From positions 558,001 through 622,000 of the forward strand of contig JAGPNK010000013.1 in the NCBI GenBank assembly GCA_020746835.1: a stretch of 64,000 nucleotides of DNA. The letters run 5' to 3'. Source of the DNA: Stachybotrys elegans. Taxonomy: Eukaryota > Ascomycota > Sordariomycetes > Hypocreales > Stachybotryaceae. The translations under genes were made by a program, and so were the position numbers. The notes below the pieces were generated by a model. That model was given only the letters and a program-made list of their open reading frames with translations, was not told the DNA's origin and did no database searches. Position 1 is the stretch's first letter. Each line of letters opens with the position of its first letter. Shown here piece after piece: positions 45,037 through 56,831 of this stretch.

Positions 45037-46430
45037 CTATGTGCGTAATGCTAATGGAACAGCAGCCATCGTCTGAAGCTTTCCTGAGCTAGCAGAGCTC
45101 AATTCTTGTGAAGGATCGAGCCCAGTGTCAGGACTTGAGCAAGATTGATCTCCCGGTAATGATGCGTCGGCGCTGGCACGCCCTTCTTCCTCACCACGAG
45201 TGGTGATTTCTTTGGTGGTTTCTCCTGAGCCATATCTTTCTACTAGATCCCTCATGACGTTGATGACTCTTATCTTATTGTTAGCTGCAACTCCATGTCA
45301 GGGAAGCCTTAATATGAACTCACTGTGTCCGCAGGGTCTCGTTGTCAACGAAAAGCGCTGAAACGTGGGTATCGAAACGACTGTGGGTGTTAGAAATGGA
45401 AGAGATCGAAAGCGAATCTCAGGCAAATCTTACAGTCTGTAGAGATCGAGTCGCCCTTCGAAGTCTTCCTCAGGGGCTGAGATCTGTGCGGATGATATAT
45501 ACGCGGTAATGTACTCTGCGCCGAATCTGTTGCATGCAGGCCTCCATTGACCGAACTCATCTATATAAATCAGTCAGCTCTGTGATCTTACTAGAGATAT
45601 CGTTCACTAACATTCGTTGTGAGCATAGAAGCAGCAGGGATCGAAAACGAGGGAGTCTTCCGTATTCACGTCGATCCCCGAGTTGGCATACCAGAGGTCG
45701 CCATGGATAAGCGATGGCTTGACAGTTCGCCCTTCACTTTCCAGTGGACGTAACAGCCTTGGTATAACTTTCTCAAAGAGAACCGGGACGAGTGCATCAA
45801 GTTCCTTGCTGGGACCTCTTCTCTGGATTTCAAAATCGAGGGCTAGTCGTAGACTCTTGGTAAAAAATACCTCCCAACTGTCTTCCCATTCAACCCATTG
45901 AGGCAGGTTGCCCGCATAAGTTGTGATATGAAAGCCGAACTTGCCATTGGGCGACGTGCCCTTTTGATGGAGTCTTGAGAGAAGCGCTGTAAATTTATGC
46001 GGCTCGGGCATCTCATCTGCCATTTCTCTGAACTCGCATAGGAAAAAATAAGTTTCCGGAATTGACGTGTAAGTGCCCCAGGCTATGGGCTGCGGCACAA
46101 ACTCCGGGATCACTTCGCAAATGGTCTTGAGCGACTCAAACTCGCCTTTGACCATCTCCTTGCCCCGATCCTTAGAAACCACTTTGATGAAGAAAGACTG
46201 TGGGGAGCCATCGGCCAATGTGACATTTATTCTGCCCACGTTGGCCCAGAAACTGACGCCATGGTTTTCGGTTGACGCGATCTGGCATCCCGGTGGCAAC
46301 TCTTCGGGTGGTGATGTGAGCATTGTGTAGCTGGAAAGAGACTTTGTGTTCACTTACTCTCCAATACACTAGGATCTACCGCAGTGTTACCTCCTCCAAA
46401 CTCCAGGCCGGGCGCTCCATCGAAATTCAT
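45037..46430 (-). CDS. Fructosamine/ketosamine 3-kinase-like protein, 392 aa
   Basis: Five exons: 46358-46430, 45612-46301, 45434-45560, 45324-45380 and 45037-45268. Introns are 51-56 nt, and the exons sum to exactly 393 codons. Motifs match the FN3K (APH-like kinase) family: LPPGCQIASTENHGVSFWA at the ATP-site start, FFIKVVSKDRG, FVPQPIAWGTY, LIHGDLWYANSG (catalytic HGDLW), FDPCCFYAHNE, then GQWRPACNRFGAEYITAY and VMRDLVERYG. Such kinases phosphorylate sugar amines on glycated proteins or small molecules so that the adduct decomposes, a repair function. The last 60 residues after VERYG are Ser/Glu/Gly-rich, longer than usual and probably disordered. Transcribed in tandem with, and 336 bp downstream of, the Rib2-like deaminase. 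Cytosolic; no signal peptide. Confidence 0.85.
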
Positions 46431-46766
46431 CTGAAAGTGGCTACAAAACCGTATTGTGCTATGAAGACTGTAGGTCCACGACAGGATGCGGGGAGGTAAG
46501 ACGAGAGACCGACGCGATATCCATGCAGGACTGAGGGTTGGTCTCTATGAAACCAACCAATAAACCCTTATCTTCGATTCAAGAATATCGCTTATTGGAA
46601 TCGAAGGTGCAAGATGTGTTTATTTCGTGAACCTACGATCTTCTACCACAACCCCTATTGCTTGATACAGAGGATGAATTTTTGATAACTGGTGATTTCA
46701 ACAGTCACAAATGTAATATTTGGGAGTTTTCAACCATTATTGGCAATATTATCCTGGCTGCTGCAT

Positions 46767-47303
46767 TCAATGGCCAGCCATCGAGACCTGCGTGATTTTC
46801 TCCTTCAGATGCTCCACAGGATAGACAACCTTGACACCGTGAGCCTCAAGCCGCTCTTGTCCATCGTTGTGCTTGATAAATGTCCCAGGCTCCCTGATTC
46901 CCACGTAGACAGTCTTAATAGCACCATTGAGCCGAATTATTCTCGTTGCACAGGTCGTATTGCCGCTGAGTCTCTCATTGCATGGCTCCATTGTCGTGTA
47001 CAGTACGGTATTAGCAGGTAGTACCTGACCAATCGCTTCTTCTGGTAGATTGTGTTCGTCGGCGATTTTGATGAAGCAGCATTGCTCCGCATGAGTTGTG
47101 CCCAGGTCGCCTTTATAATCTCGTGGGTATTCCAGGGAGTACCCTGTAGACAAGACCTTTCCTGTATCCTCATCCACGAGGCACGCCCCGACACAAAATT
47201 TGTTACCGGCTGGAGGAGACTTGCGAGCCTGTTCAATAGCATATTCCATGAATGAAACATGGTCGCCCACGGGGAAGGATGGATAAACGGATGGTTGGGC
47301 CAT
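46767..47303 (-). CDS. Zinc-dependent deaminase, Rib2/DRAP-deaminase-like, 178 aa
   Basis: Single exon, start MAQPSVYPSFPVGDH. It has the cytidine-deaminase fold signatures: THAEQCCFIK (zinc His and catalytic Glu) and TTMEPCNERLSGNTTCATRI, where the second Cys is displaced to the PCxERxSGxxxC arrangement characteristic of the DRAP deaminase domain of yeast Rib2. KFCVGACLVDEDTGKVLSTGYS and VYVGIREPGTFIK also fit. Unlike Rib2 it has no pseudouridine-synthase domain. By family it would deaminate a ribitylamino-pyrimidine riboflavin precursor or a related compound; whether it serves riboflavin synthesis or another role is unknown. It shares a 541-bp divergent promoter with the STAND gene. Confidence 0.83.
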   Translation of the reverse strand: MAQPSVYPSFPVGDHVSFMEYAIEQARKSPPAGNKFCVGACLVDEDTGKVLSTGYSLEYPRDYKGDLGTTHAEQCCFIKIADEHNLPEEAIGQVLPANTVLYTTMEPCNERLSGNTTCATRIIRLNGAIKTVYVGIREPGTFIKHNDGQERLEAHGVKVVYPVEHLKEKITQVSMAGH

Positions 47304-47844
47304 TGCGTAATGTTCAAGGACTTCCAGGCCTGTGTGAGATTGCAGGGCTAGGTAGATGGCGGCTCAAAATTAATGAGTACTGGCTGGCTTGGTCGTCAGG
47401 CGTTCAAGAAATACTCTATCTCTATCCTGATCGTAAAGATATGCACTTAGAGAACGGAGAAAAGATTTATGCAATAACGCGTGTCTTTTCAGCTTACTGT
47501 ATCCGTAAAGTCAGGGAGGAATTGAGCGGTAAAAGCGCGTGATTGATTGGTCTTTTCGCCGCCCCCTCACTGGACCATCTCAGCTGACGTGGCAAATATT
47601 GACTACTGATTGTGGACGTCTGACCGAATGGAGAAGACTCGGAGTGGAGATGAGGCTTATTCGTATGTTCTGCTTCGTCAATCTGTTCCGTCGGACCAGA
47701 TGTGACCTTGAGATCGATCGAAAACCTTGTCAGAAACTAGCAAATTCCTGCTTGTGGTAGTATGAGAAGAACTCTATAATCCTAGCTAGGATATCGCAGT
47801 CGCCCTCCACAACGCCGACTTTGTTGGCGGTGGAGGACAGCACA
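47304..47844. promoter_or_regulatory. Divergent promoter between deaminase and STAND genes
   Basis: 541 bp between two head-to-head ATGs. No coding frame of note. The arrangement allows co-regulation. I see no unmistakable operator. Confidence 0.5.
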
Positions 47845-50800
47845 ATGGTAAGAAAGTGCACTTACCAATGGAAACTTACGTCTTGACCGCTAATTGAGGG
47901 CTGTTCTGGCCAGTTTCTGCCAAAACATCGGAGCAAAGACTCCGAATCGCTTCTTGGTGTTGACTCGGATGCGGCTTCAAGCAGCCGGGCCTCGAGCGTG
48001 AGATCCAAGAGCCCTTTCTCCGTGCGGAAGGCATTCTCTCGTACATCGAAGACCTCTGTGGACGGCTTAAGCGAAAGTAAGAGAGGCACGCTTGGGTTGA
48101 ACTTGTTGCACAGCCCAGAGGACCCTCAAGTCGACTTCATTTTTGTCCACGGCCTGGGTGGTGACTCACGAAAGACATGGTGTAAAAGCCACGATCCCTT
48201 CCACTTTTGGCCAAAGGAATGGCTACCCAAAGATCCTGCCTTTAGCCAAGTAAGGATCCATACCTACGGCTATGACTCGGACTACAGAAAAGGCAACGAG
48301 AATTGCCTCAACATTCATCATATCGGGAAATCTTTCCTGGCTGATCTCAGTACATCACCACATTTGGCCAATTCGGAGACAAGTATCGTGGCTATTGGCC
48401 ATAGTATGGGTGGCCTTGTGATCAAAAAGGCTTACATCCTGGGGAAACAAGGTGCGGCATACAAAGCTCTCTCAGATCGATTCATTGCTTTGTACTTTCT
48501 TGCCACACCTCACAGAGGTGTTGACTCAGCCAAAATGTTGAAAAACATCTTGAAAGTCGCATACGATAAAGATAGGGCATACATTGCTGATCTTGGACGA
48601 AATTCGGAATCCATCCAGGTCATCAATGATGAATTTCGCCACTTTTCTGCCAATCTCGAATTATGGTCCTTTTATGAGACAGAAATCATGAAACATTTCA
48701 CCTCATCCATCGTCGATCCAGAATCCGCAGTGCTTGGGTATCGCGAGGAAAAGCAAATACCCCTGAAAGCCAACCACCGGAGCATCTGCAAATTTGATTC
48801 AGAGTCTGACGCGAACTATCTCAGCCTCCGAAATGCATTGGAATCAACGATTCGGAACAAAATTTCTCTGCCATCTAAGGATCACTACACTGAGCTTCAA
48901 GCAGTCCGAGACTACCTAGGGGTGACAGGTATTCTTGACGATGACTTCCTTGCTGTCAGGGAGGCTCGTATATCAGAGTCTTGCAAATGGATTTGCAATA
49001 AGGAGCCTTATCGCGTTTGGGCAAACCCAGATACGAAAAGCATGAGGATCCTTTGGGTAAACGGCAAGCCAGCCACGGGAAAATCTGTCCTCGCTGGTTA
49101 CGTGGTTGATACGCTTCAGGAGCATGGTAACTCTTGTAGCTATTACTTCTTCAAACATGGAGACAAGTTCAAATCCAAGCTAGCCACCTGTATCCGCTCT
49201 TTGGCACTTCAGATGGCGGGTGCGAACCCGGAAACACTGAATATGCTGGGAAAACTGAGGGAGGAGGGAATTTCACTGGATGGCCTGGATGAGCGAAGTC
49301 TATGGAGAGTTCTCTTCTCCAAAGGGATACTCAGGTCATTGACCTCACAGCATTATTGGGTCATCGATGCACTTGACGAATGTTCGAAGTCTGCTGCGTT
49401 CTTCGACGACATCCTTACCACATTGGACGAAAATATTCCCTTGAGAATTCTCATCACCAGCCGCGACACTGTTGATTTGAACCAGCGATTCTTGAACTTG
49501 CGGCCTGCATCCATGGATTCTATCCGAATATCAAGCAGCGACACATTCTCGGATCTTCAGCTGCTAATAGAATCGAAGGCAGAGTCACTGGCCGTAGTGA
49601 ATCCCGAGGACCGATCGGCGTTTGTCCAGGAGATATTAGAAAAGTCTAGAGGATCATTCCTCTGGACAATCCTGGTTCTGAACGAGCTCTTGACTTGTCA
49701 CAGCAAAAAAGAAGTCAACAAGATTCTTGCAGAAGTACCGAGGGGGATGGAAGAGCTCTACAAAAGAACCTTGGATTTGATGTCCGAATCGAGACGTGGA
49801 AAATTGCTGGCCCATGCTATTCTCATCTGGGCGTGTTGTTCAGTGCGGCCAATGTCTACGGAGGAGTTGAATGGAGCCCTGGAACTAGACATCGAAGACT
49901 CTTTCCCCAGATTGGAGGAGAGTATCTCTGCATTGTGTGGGCAGCTGGTTTTTGTGGACAAACTTGGCAAGGTCCACATGGTACATGAAACGGCTCGAGA
50001 ATTTCTCATGAGCAGTAACCTGGATTCGGAATTCGCTGTCCCTGAGCAGACGGCACATACTCGGATCGCCATCATCTGCCTAACTTACGTCGCTGGAGAA
50101 GAGCTGAGGCCTCCAAGGCCGACACGAAAAAGGGTTATGGGGGCAAGCAAAAAAAGATCCGAGTTTTCCAAATACGCCTGTACAGCGTACTCATATCATC
50201 TAGCAAAAGCTGATCCAGCGTCTTCGAGTCTCTTCAACGCACTTGAGATTTTCTTCAAGTCCAACATCTCCAGCTGGATCGAGATCATGGCCGAATCACA
50301 AAACCTCAACCAGCTCATACGCGCTTCAAAGCACCTCACGACTTATCTGAACGCCTATTGCAGAGAAAGATCTCCTCTTGATCCACGAGTAAGGAACCTG
50401 AAACAATGGATTCAAGATCTGTCTCGACTGGCCATCAAGTTCTCTAATGCTCTTACGGTCTCTCCATCCGCAATACACTCTCTCCTGCCTCCATTCTGCC
50501 CAACTGGATCGATGATCTATCATACCAATACCCAGGGGCGAAGACTCATGGTCCTGGGGAACATGAATGAACAATGGGATGATAGGTTATCTTGCATTGA
50601 CTTTCGTGGGGGCCAACCAACGTCCGTGTGCTACGGGGATGAGCTGTTGGCCGTTGGCCTCACGACTGGATCTGTTGCCTTGTATCTCGCTACATCCTAC
50701 CAAGAATACAAGATGCTGGAGCATGGAGAGTCTGTCAGATTGGTTAGGTTCAAGCCCAACAGCGACATGATAGCTACGTGTGGTCTGAAGAAGACTAAAG

Positions 50801-52719
50801 TTTGGGATGTTAGATCTGGGAAGCTGCTTCACACGTTGGAAAGCCCTCAACGGCCACTCGACATGGCTTTTCGCAATGACAAGCTACTTGTCGCAAGCCA
50901 CAAGTGTTTCATCCAAAACTGGGATCTGAGGCAGAGCGCACCCCCGGTGTCTATGATGCCATGGAAGGACTCATTTGGTCCTGACGCCTTGCCACCAAAC
51001 CGTTCGCCCTGTGCTGTTACGATTTCTGTGAGTCACGAAATGGTCGCAGTTGCTTATAGTGGCCGACCCATTACATTATGGGACCTAGAGGGGGATTCAT
51101 ACTATGGCAGTTGTGGAAAAAAGCTTCCCAGCGGAGAGAGCAGCACTCATCTTGTAGTGTGCTTGTGCTTCAATCCCAATCCCAGCATAGGCTTACTTGC
51201 TGTGACCTACCTTGACGGGGATCTCGCTGTCCTGGACCCTTTCACAGACGAGCAGTTAGTATGCTTTCGAGCAAACTGCCAGACGTTGGCAGCTAGCCCC
51301 AACGGGCGCATATTAGCAGCGGGAGCAGGTGACGGTGTGATCCAACTCTACGAGTTTGATACGCTCAAGCTGCTTTATCGAGTCAAGTCTTTCAGCTCGT
51401 ACATCAAGCATATCAGCTTCACGCATGACAACCTGAGACTTGCAGACATCCGAGGCGCGCAATGTACGGTGTGGGAGCCAGGTATCATGCTGCGGGATCA
51501 ACTCAATGACGACAGCAGCTGGACTTCCGCCACCTCACATGTGGACATCATCTCTTTGGACTCCAAGGGGAAAATCTCGACTGTGTTGAATCAGTCCTCA
51601 CTCGCCGTCATTTTTTGTGGGAAAGAAGATGGGGCTGTTGAGCTGTATAGCCAGAAGACAGCAGCTTGTCTGGGTCTTCTTTATGCCCACAAATCCCCCG
51701 TGCGCTTATTGGCATGGTGCGAAGAAGTGGGTGCCATTCTCAGCTTCGATGCATCAGGAAGAATATTCTGCTACAAACTTCAACGTCGCACTGGCACAGA
51801 TCGTTTCTCTGATCCAGAGATGCTCTTTCAATCGAAAGTCGAGTCTGATCAGGCTCTTGTCGATGTTCTGGTCGCAAAAACAATGGGCAGATTTGTGGTA
51901 TCTACTCGCGAGTCCGACCATTTATTCAGTCTCGATGGGGGAGTCGAGAAACAATGCACACACCAAAACCTGTCCACGATCCGCAAATTGATGCAGCATC
52001 CAACGTCTCTGAGACATGCCGTTTCTGTAGATGAGCAGATGATTCGAGTCTTTTCTTGGGAAGATTGGTCAGAAGTCAGGAATTTCCCAATGCCCTTGGC
52101 TGGAAACAGGATGCAGGTCAAGTCTCTCCATCTCTATCAGCATAACGATGAGCATCACTTTTTCATAGAGTCATGTGAGCTCAATGGATCCTCCAAGACC
52201 CGCGATCTGCAGGTATATGACGCAAGTTTGTTCGCCATTGACGATGGCGCTCAGGATCACCCCGACCTCTCGCCCAAAACCAGTATGTCTGCCGAGGACG
52301 ATAGAGGTACTGCAACCTCAACTCATACACCCCCTTTGTTTGGCTCTTGCATAGAAGTTCTTGGTCCTAAAGTTCTTCATATCATTGGAGTCACTGCTTC
52401 CAAAACACTTGTGTTCTTGGACCACTCCTTCTGGGTATGCTCATTTGACCTGCGAGACGACGCAAGTGCAAACACAATATCCGCCAACCCAGAGTTTCAT
52501 TACAAAAGGCACTTTTTTGTTCCCTATGACTGGTTCGCTGGGAGACGGGATTTTGTCTGCTGTTTAACGCTGACAGACATTGTCATCTGCCGCAATGGCG
52601 ACTTGACAATCGTCAGACACTGGTCCGACCATGTGGACAGGGTCAGAGTGGGTTCAAGTTCACCGCTACCGCTGAGGACAAAAGCTGGAGTGGAAAATGG
52701 AGCTGTGCGTATGTCTTGA
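47845..52719 (+). CDS. SesB-NACHT-WD40-like STAND protein (fungal NLR), 1,607 aa
   Basis: The large frame has no ATG near its 5' end. The best model is a first exon ending exactly at an ATG (47845-47847), a 51-nt intron (47848-47898, GTAAGA donor, GCTAAT branch, GAG acceptor) and exon 2 from 47899, giving MGCSGQFLPKHRSK. After a Ser-rich linker comes an alpha/beta-hydrolase of the SesB type (about residues 78-300): FVHGLGGDSRKTW, GHSMGGLVIKKAY with nucleophile Ser, and FLATPHRGVDSA. Next is the NACHT-type NTPase: Walker A NGKPATGKS at about 386, Walker B YWVIDALDEC near 488, then ILITSRD and a helical extension ending EELYKRTLDLM ... MVHETAREFLM. From about 890 to 1,500 are degenerate WD40-like blades (TKVWDVRSGKLLHTLES, ITLWDLEGDSYYG). 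Fungal STANDs of this layout act in non-self recognition and regulated cell death; that role is inferred. Confidence 0.87.
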
Positions 52720-53259
52720 TGGTGATACAATTGTATGTTTCCATTTGTTTGCCCGAAGGAAGCGGAGTATACGAGGGATGATGCAATCGGGCACCACGTT
52801 GGGCACCACTCACGGTATGCAGCCGACTTCATTGTGAGTGTAATGAAATAATTACTGTAAATCTCTCTGCTCGCGTCTGGCAGCCGAGACGGTCAACTGT
52901 AATGGGAGAGGAGTTAGTGTATTAATATGTTAAGCATACCATCAATTGTTAGGACAGAGGAATTGATTGTGCCATCATGACAGTGCACGCCGCTGCCTGC
53001 ACCAACGTGCACCCTCCAAGCTGAGGAACTTGGGCAAGAACCATTGTAGTTGAACGTTGGTTAGCAGAATGGTGCTTCTCTCCCTATGCTCTTTCGTCGC
53101 TAGGGCGTTTATTCGCGGCTGGTCTGGCACAAAGTGCAAACCAAACCCAAGACATATTCATTCAGCCTACCCCGCGTCAGACATTATCTAACCTTCAACC
53201 TTTTACTTCAAATCACCACACCTCAAAACAGGATCGTAAGCGCAAGCTAGACATAAGCC
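52720..53259. other. Intergenic region between STAND and second deaminase
   Basis: 540 bp between two rightward genes; no gene seen. The final 100 bp, rich in ccaaac and tcaccacacct-type sequence, look like a leader. Confidence 0.5.
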
Positions 53260-53895
53260 ATGGCTCAAGTGTTGCTTCCGGGCCCGAAACCCCCTGCCTC
53301 TCCCTCCATCTCCAATCTTGTCTCTACCATTCTCAAAGTGACTGAGGACGACATTGTCCCCACGCTGCGTGAATCCGGCAAAGCTGGTAACATGCCGTTT
53401 GGTGCTGCTATCCTGTCCAAATCCAATCTACAGCCCGTGGCTGTAGCCGCCAACAACTTTCGCAAATCTCCCCTGCTGCACGGCGAAACGAACTGCATCC
53501 GCGAATTCTTCGAGATCGACGCGAGCAAGCGACCCGATACAAAAGACTGTATCTTCATCGCGACCCACGAGCCCTGCTCCCTTTGCCTCAGCGGCATCGC
53601 CTGGACGTCTTTTCCCACTGTCTACTACCTTTTCACGTACCAAGAGACCCATGACCAGCTGGGTGTGGGCAAGGACATTCGCATTCTCGAGGAGATCTTT
53701 CGGGTACCGGCGCCATCTGACACTGAGGAATCGCTGCGTAACCGACCGTTATACAATGAAACGAATAAGTTATTCACCATCAAGCCAATCAAGCAGCTCA
53801 TATCAGAGATTACCGACGAAGCGGGAAAAAAGCTGGCGGAATCCGAGATGGAGCGCGTGAAGAGACTCTGGGAGGACCTGCGGCATGGTGTGTGA
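53260..53895 (+). CDS. Cytidine-deaminase-fold zinc deaminase, 211 aa, substrate unknown
   Basis: Single exon with a good start context (gccATGg). The zinc site is canonical: LLHGETNCI (His ligand, catalytic Glu) and THEPCSLCLSGI (paired Cys in PCxxC). MPFGAAILSKSNLQPVAVAANN is the preceding core strand pair. This fits the CMP/dCMP, guanine or tRNA-adenosine deaminase superfamily, but HGETN and the C-terminal half (ILEEIFRVP, long helical tail with LAESEMERVKRLWEDL) do not match any one subfamily I can name. Its PCxxC site distinguishes it from the Rib2-like enzyme on the other side of the STAND gene. No targeting signal. Position 540 bp downstream of the STAND stop, same strand, is suggestive of an association. 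Confidence 0.78.
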   Translation: MAQVLLPGPKPPASPSISNLVSTILKVTEDDIVPTLRESGKAGNMPFGAAILSKSNLQPVAVAANNFRKSPLLHGETNCIREFFEIDASKRPDTKDCIFIATHEPCSLCLSGIAWTSFPTVYYLFTYQETHDQLGVGKDIRILEEIFRVPAPSDTEESLRNRPLYNETNKLFTIKPIKQLISEITDEAGKKLAESEMERVKRLWEDLRHGV

Positions 53896-56831
53896 TTGAA
53901 GAGCAAGGTAAATTGTAATCCGTGGGTCATCTGCATGAGTATCTGGCAGCAGTGCCTACGTTGGTGGAGTAGCGAAGGGTGTCAATGGTTTGGGGTGTTG
54001 GGAATACGAGGTGAAAGGCTCGACCTCAAGTACTGTAGGGCCGATATTTCCGTACATGAAATTCATTGCCTTCGAGATACAGATCTACGAAGAACAGCAG
54101 CCCCTTCAAATATCTCGTAGGCATGTGGGATTTCCCGACTGTGTGCTCCAATGAGATACAAGAAAGTCCCATCTGACAATAAAGACGACATTCAATCACC
54201 GAATAACACTTAGCAGAGGAGTCTGCAACGTTTGTGGCCGCGGTCTTGGAAATGCTCAGGGTTCCCCGAAGCTTCTCTGACAGTGTTAGTGGTCTTGGGC
54301 GTCCCTGCAAGAAGGGCTTTGCGCAGTGACACAGTCCATGCTACTGCTACCCAGGCCAGTTTTTGCTTTGCTCAAACATTATTTGTAGAAGGTTGCTTCT
54401 ATTGACCCAATTGACGCTGCCAATGCCTTTTAGTGGGTGACTTGATTGCTACTGCCTTGAGGAAACGTTGTTGATAGGTGGGAGTTGTTAGGCTTCCTGC
54501 CATATGTTGGGGCGGCGTTGCCAAAGGTAGGCTCTTTCTTCAGGGACAGAATGATGCAGGCCAGGGAATACCTCCCCAGAAAACATTTCCACGAAAATCC
54601 ATTACGCCTCATACACTCCATATTCGCCTTGCTCCCCGCGGCATTCAGTGTGCTAAGCAGTCTATCGACATGGATGTTGTGGACGCTTTTACGGTGGCTT
54701 TTATGCTTTGTACTCTCCTACTCAGAATTTCTGGCGGCTTGATGCTCTACATGCTATCGCCTCGGCCTGTACGTACCATCGTCTTCCCGCCTGTGACGAT
54801 CGCTAACTGGGTTCTAGCCACGCCCGTCACTTCGAGCCCAACAATGGATGGGCGGCGGACTAAGACGGATGCCCCAGCTCTACAGTGACGAAGGAAGCAT
54901 GGGCCACTAGAAACTGTCTCCCGTATAGGCGAACCTCGTTATAGGCGGAGAATAGCAGCCCCAGAATGACACCAGACGATGTGGTCTGCTCGATGACTAC
55001 GAGACGTGTACAATGGATTGCTGTTCCTTCGGAAATTCCATGCAAGCGACGCGCGATTCTTCAAGCGGTGTGTATCACAAAGGTAATGGATTTCACGCAC
55101 GGGAATATCTGCCGGCAGATACGCAAGGTCAAGGCTGCGAAGCCCTTCATCTCGACTCTACCGACATAGACGCTGCCGGGATCAGTGTATGGAACTCGGG
55201 GAAGGCGAAACAGGTCCAAATATCGGTGTGCCTTGATAACAGTGGCTTAGCGATCAGCGTGAGACAATAGGCTCTTATCATCTGATATTTTGCACACATC
55301 CTTGGTCCATTCGACCTGAAGTATTGATCCTTTCATCTATTGAGGATGAATTGCGAGGCAGCATAAACACGGAGCTATCCCTTTTGTTGCAACCACGCGT
55401 AGGGTCCGTCTGACGGAGAATTTTGTAATCGTCATGCGTCGAATCATGGTCACCCGGACCAGGGCCCAATCAGCTGAGCACTTGTTTCTAGAGTCAGGTC
55501 CTTTTCAGCCAGATAGCGGCATCAGCCATTCCACCAATACGACGATCCAGATTTGCCCTTGCGTGTGGTTCCGTTTCCGCGGCTTTACTCAGACATTCTG
55601 TCGCAAGGTTCAGCACTGAACTTGATACCACCCCCGGCAGCGTACCAGCGAATAATCCATGGTAGAGCCCCGCGCGAACATCTGATGTACCCCTACGGAG
55701 TAGACAACGCAGAACGGACCTAGTGGAAGAAGCAAACCCAAACTTGGTAATGAGCTAGGCGCAATTTACGGTCGGCGCTAGAAGGTCGGCATGACGGTAT
55801 TTTTGGTTGGTCTGCCCGACGCTGTCGTTTCACCATGGACACGGCCGCCGATCTAAGCCCAACGGCTGAAGACGGTGCATAACGGGAGGGCCACGTCCCC
55901 CGGCCACCATCTCTCGGTGCTCCAAATTTCTCGAATAATACAAAGGGAGGGTAACCTCGAATGGAATGGCCGGCTAATAGTGAGGTTGATGGTGCATGGC
56001 GCTTGGTCAGGTGAAGCGCCGACCTCGAAACAGGCAGCGTACGTCACGTATAATACCCATTGTTTGGACAAAGTAGGCTGAGTTTGTCAAACAGCGGCGT
56101 GTAAACGGTTCGCCGAGAACCGTGGAGATTCATGCCGTGTGCTGTATGGTGTATCCCATGATGCATCCTATGATATCATCCATTTTCCTTCCATCTGCAA
56201 GAGACGGAGAGCTAACGACCGGAGAATCCAGCTGATGTTGCGAACCAGATCAGGAGGTACGAGATGCATGAATCACGCAGCTGAGGGGAGCTGAATAAAC
56301 TCGACTGGGTCCAGGGGCGCATCAGAAGCCGGCATCGAGGCCGGGTAAAAGACTTGTCTTGTCTTTAGAGAGTTAAATCACCCTCCTTCAAATCATCCTC
56401 ATTCAGACGCAGCTTATCTGGTACGCTCCGTGAAAACCAGTTCATCGGGTCAAGCCCCCATCCTCAATGCGGTCTCCCCACGCCGGCCGGTCGATCAATG
56501 GGTCACATCCCAACAGCCACCACGTCTCCCGTGGGCGTCTGCCGCCCTGATTTGGACGCCGTGCCGCCGGATTTCCGGGTGCCCTGTGCATCACCCACGG
56601 CCGTTAGAGGTGTAGTGGCTCATCTCCCGGGTGTATCAAGGGCATCCATGCTTAGCGAGTCATGACAGCGAGGCCCTTGAAACCGGCTATTACCGAGCAG
56701 GGCAGATTTGCCATGGCCGTTTTATAACGTCTTCTCCCTTGAATCCCTTTCTTCCTGTTCAGTTTAGGGTGTGTGTGTGTGTGCGGCTGGCCGAAAACAA
56801 AGAAACGAATGTCGTCGACGACAGCGCCATC
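53896..56831. other. 2.9-kb region with no supported gene
   Basis: Many short frames on both strands, none with motifs or consistent codon character. Composition is normal and not RIP-mutated. May hold decayed sequence or an unannotated non-coding transcript. The final 300 bp before 56832 include a (GT) tract at about 56769-56782 and act as promoter and leader for the next gene. Confidence 0.5.

Noticed and set aside
47998..48000. GTG as the start of the STAND protein
   Set aside because: Nuclear fungal genes rarely start at GTG; a well-formed intron joins an upstream ATG to the same frame.
54478..54888. 136-aa rightward frame in the gap after the second deaminase
   Set aside because: No family resemblance, poor start context and an overlapping alternative frame of similar quality.
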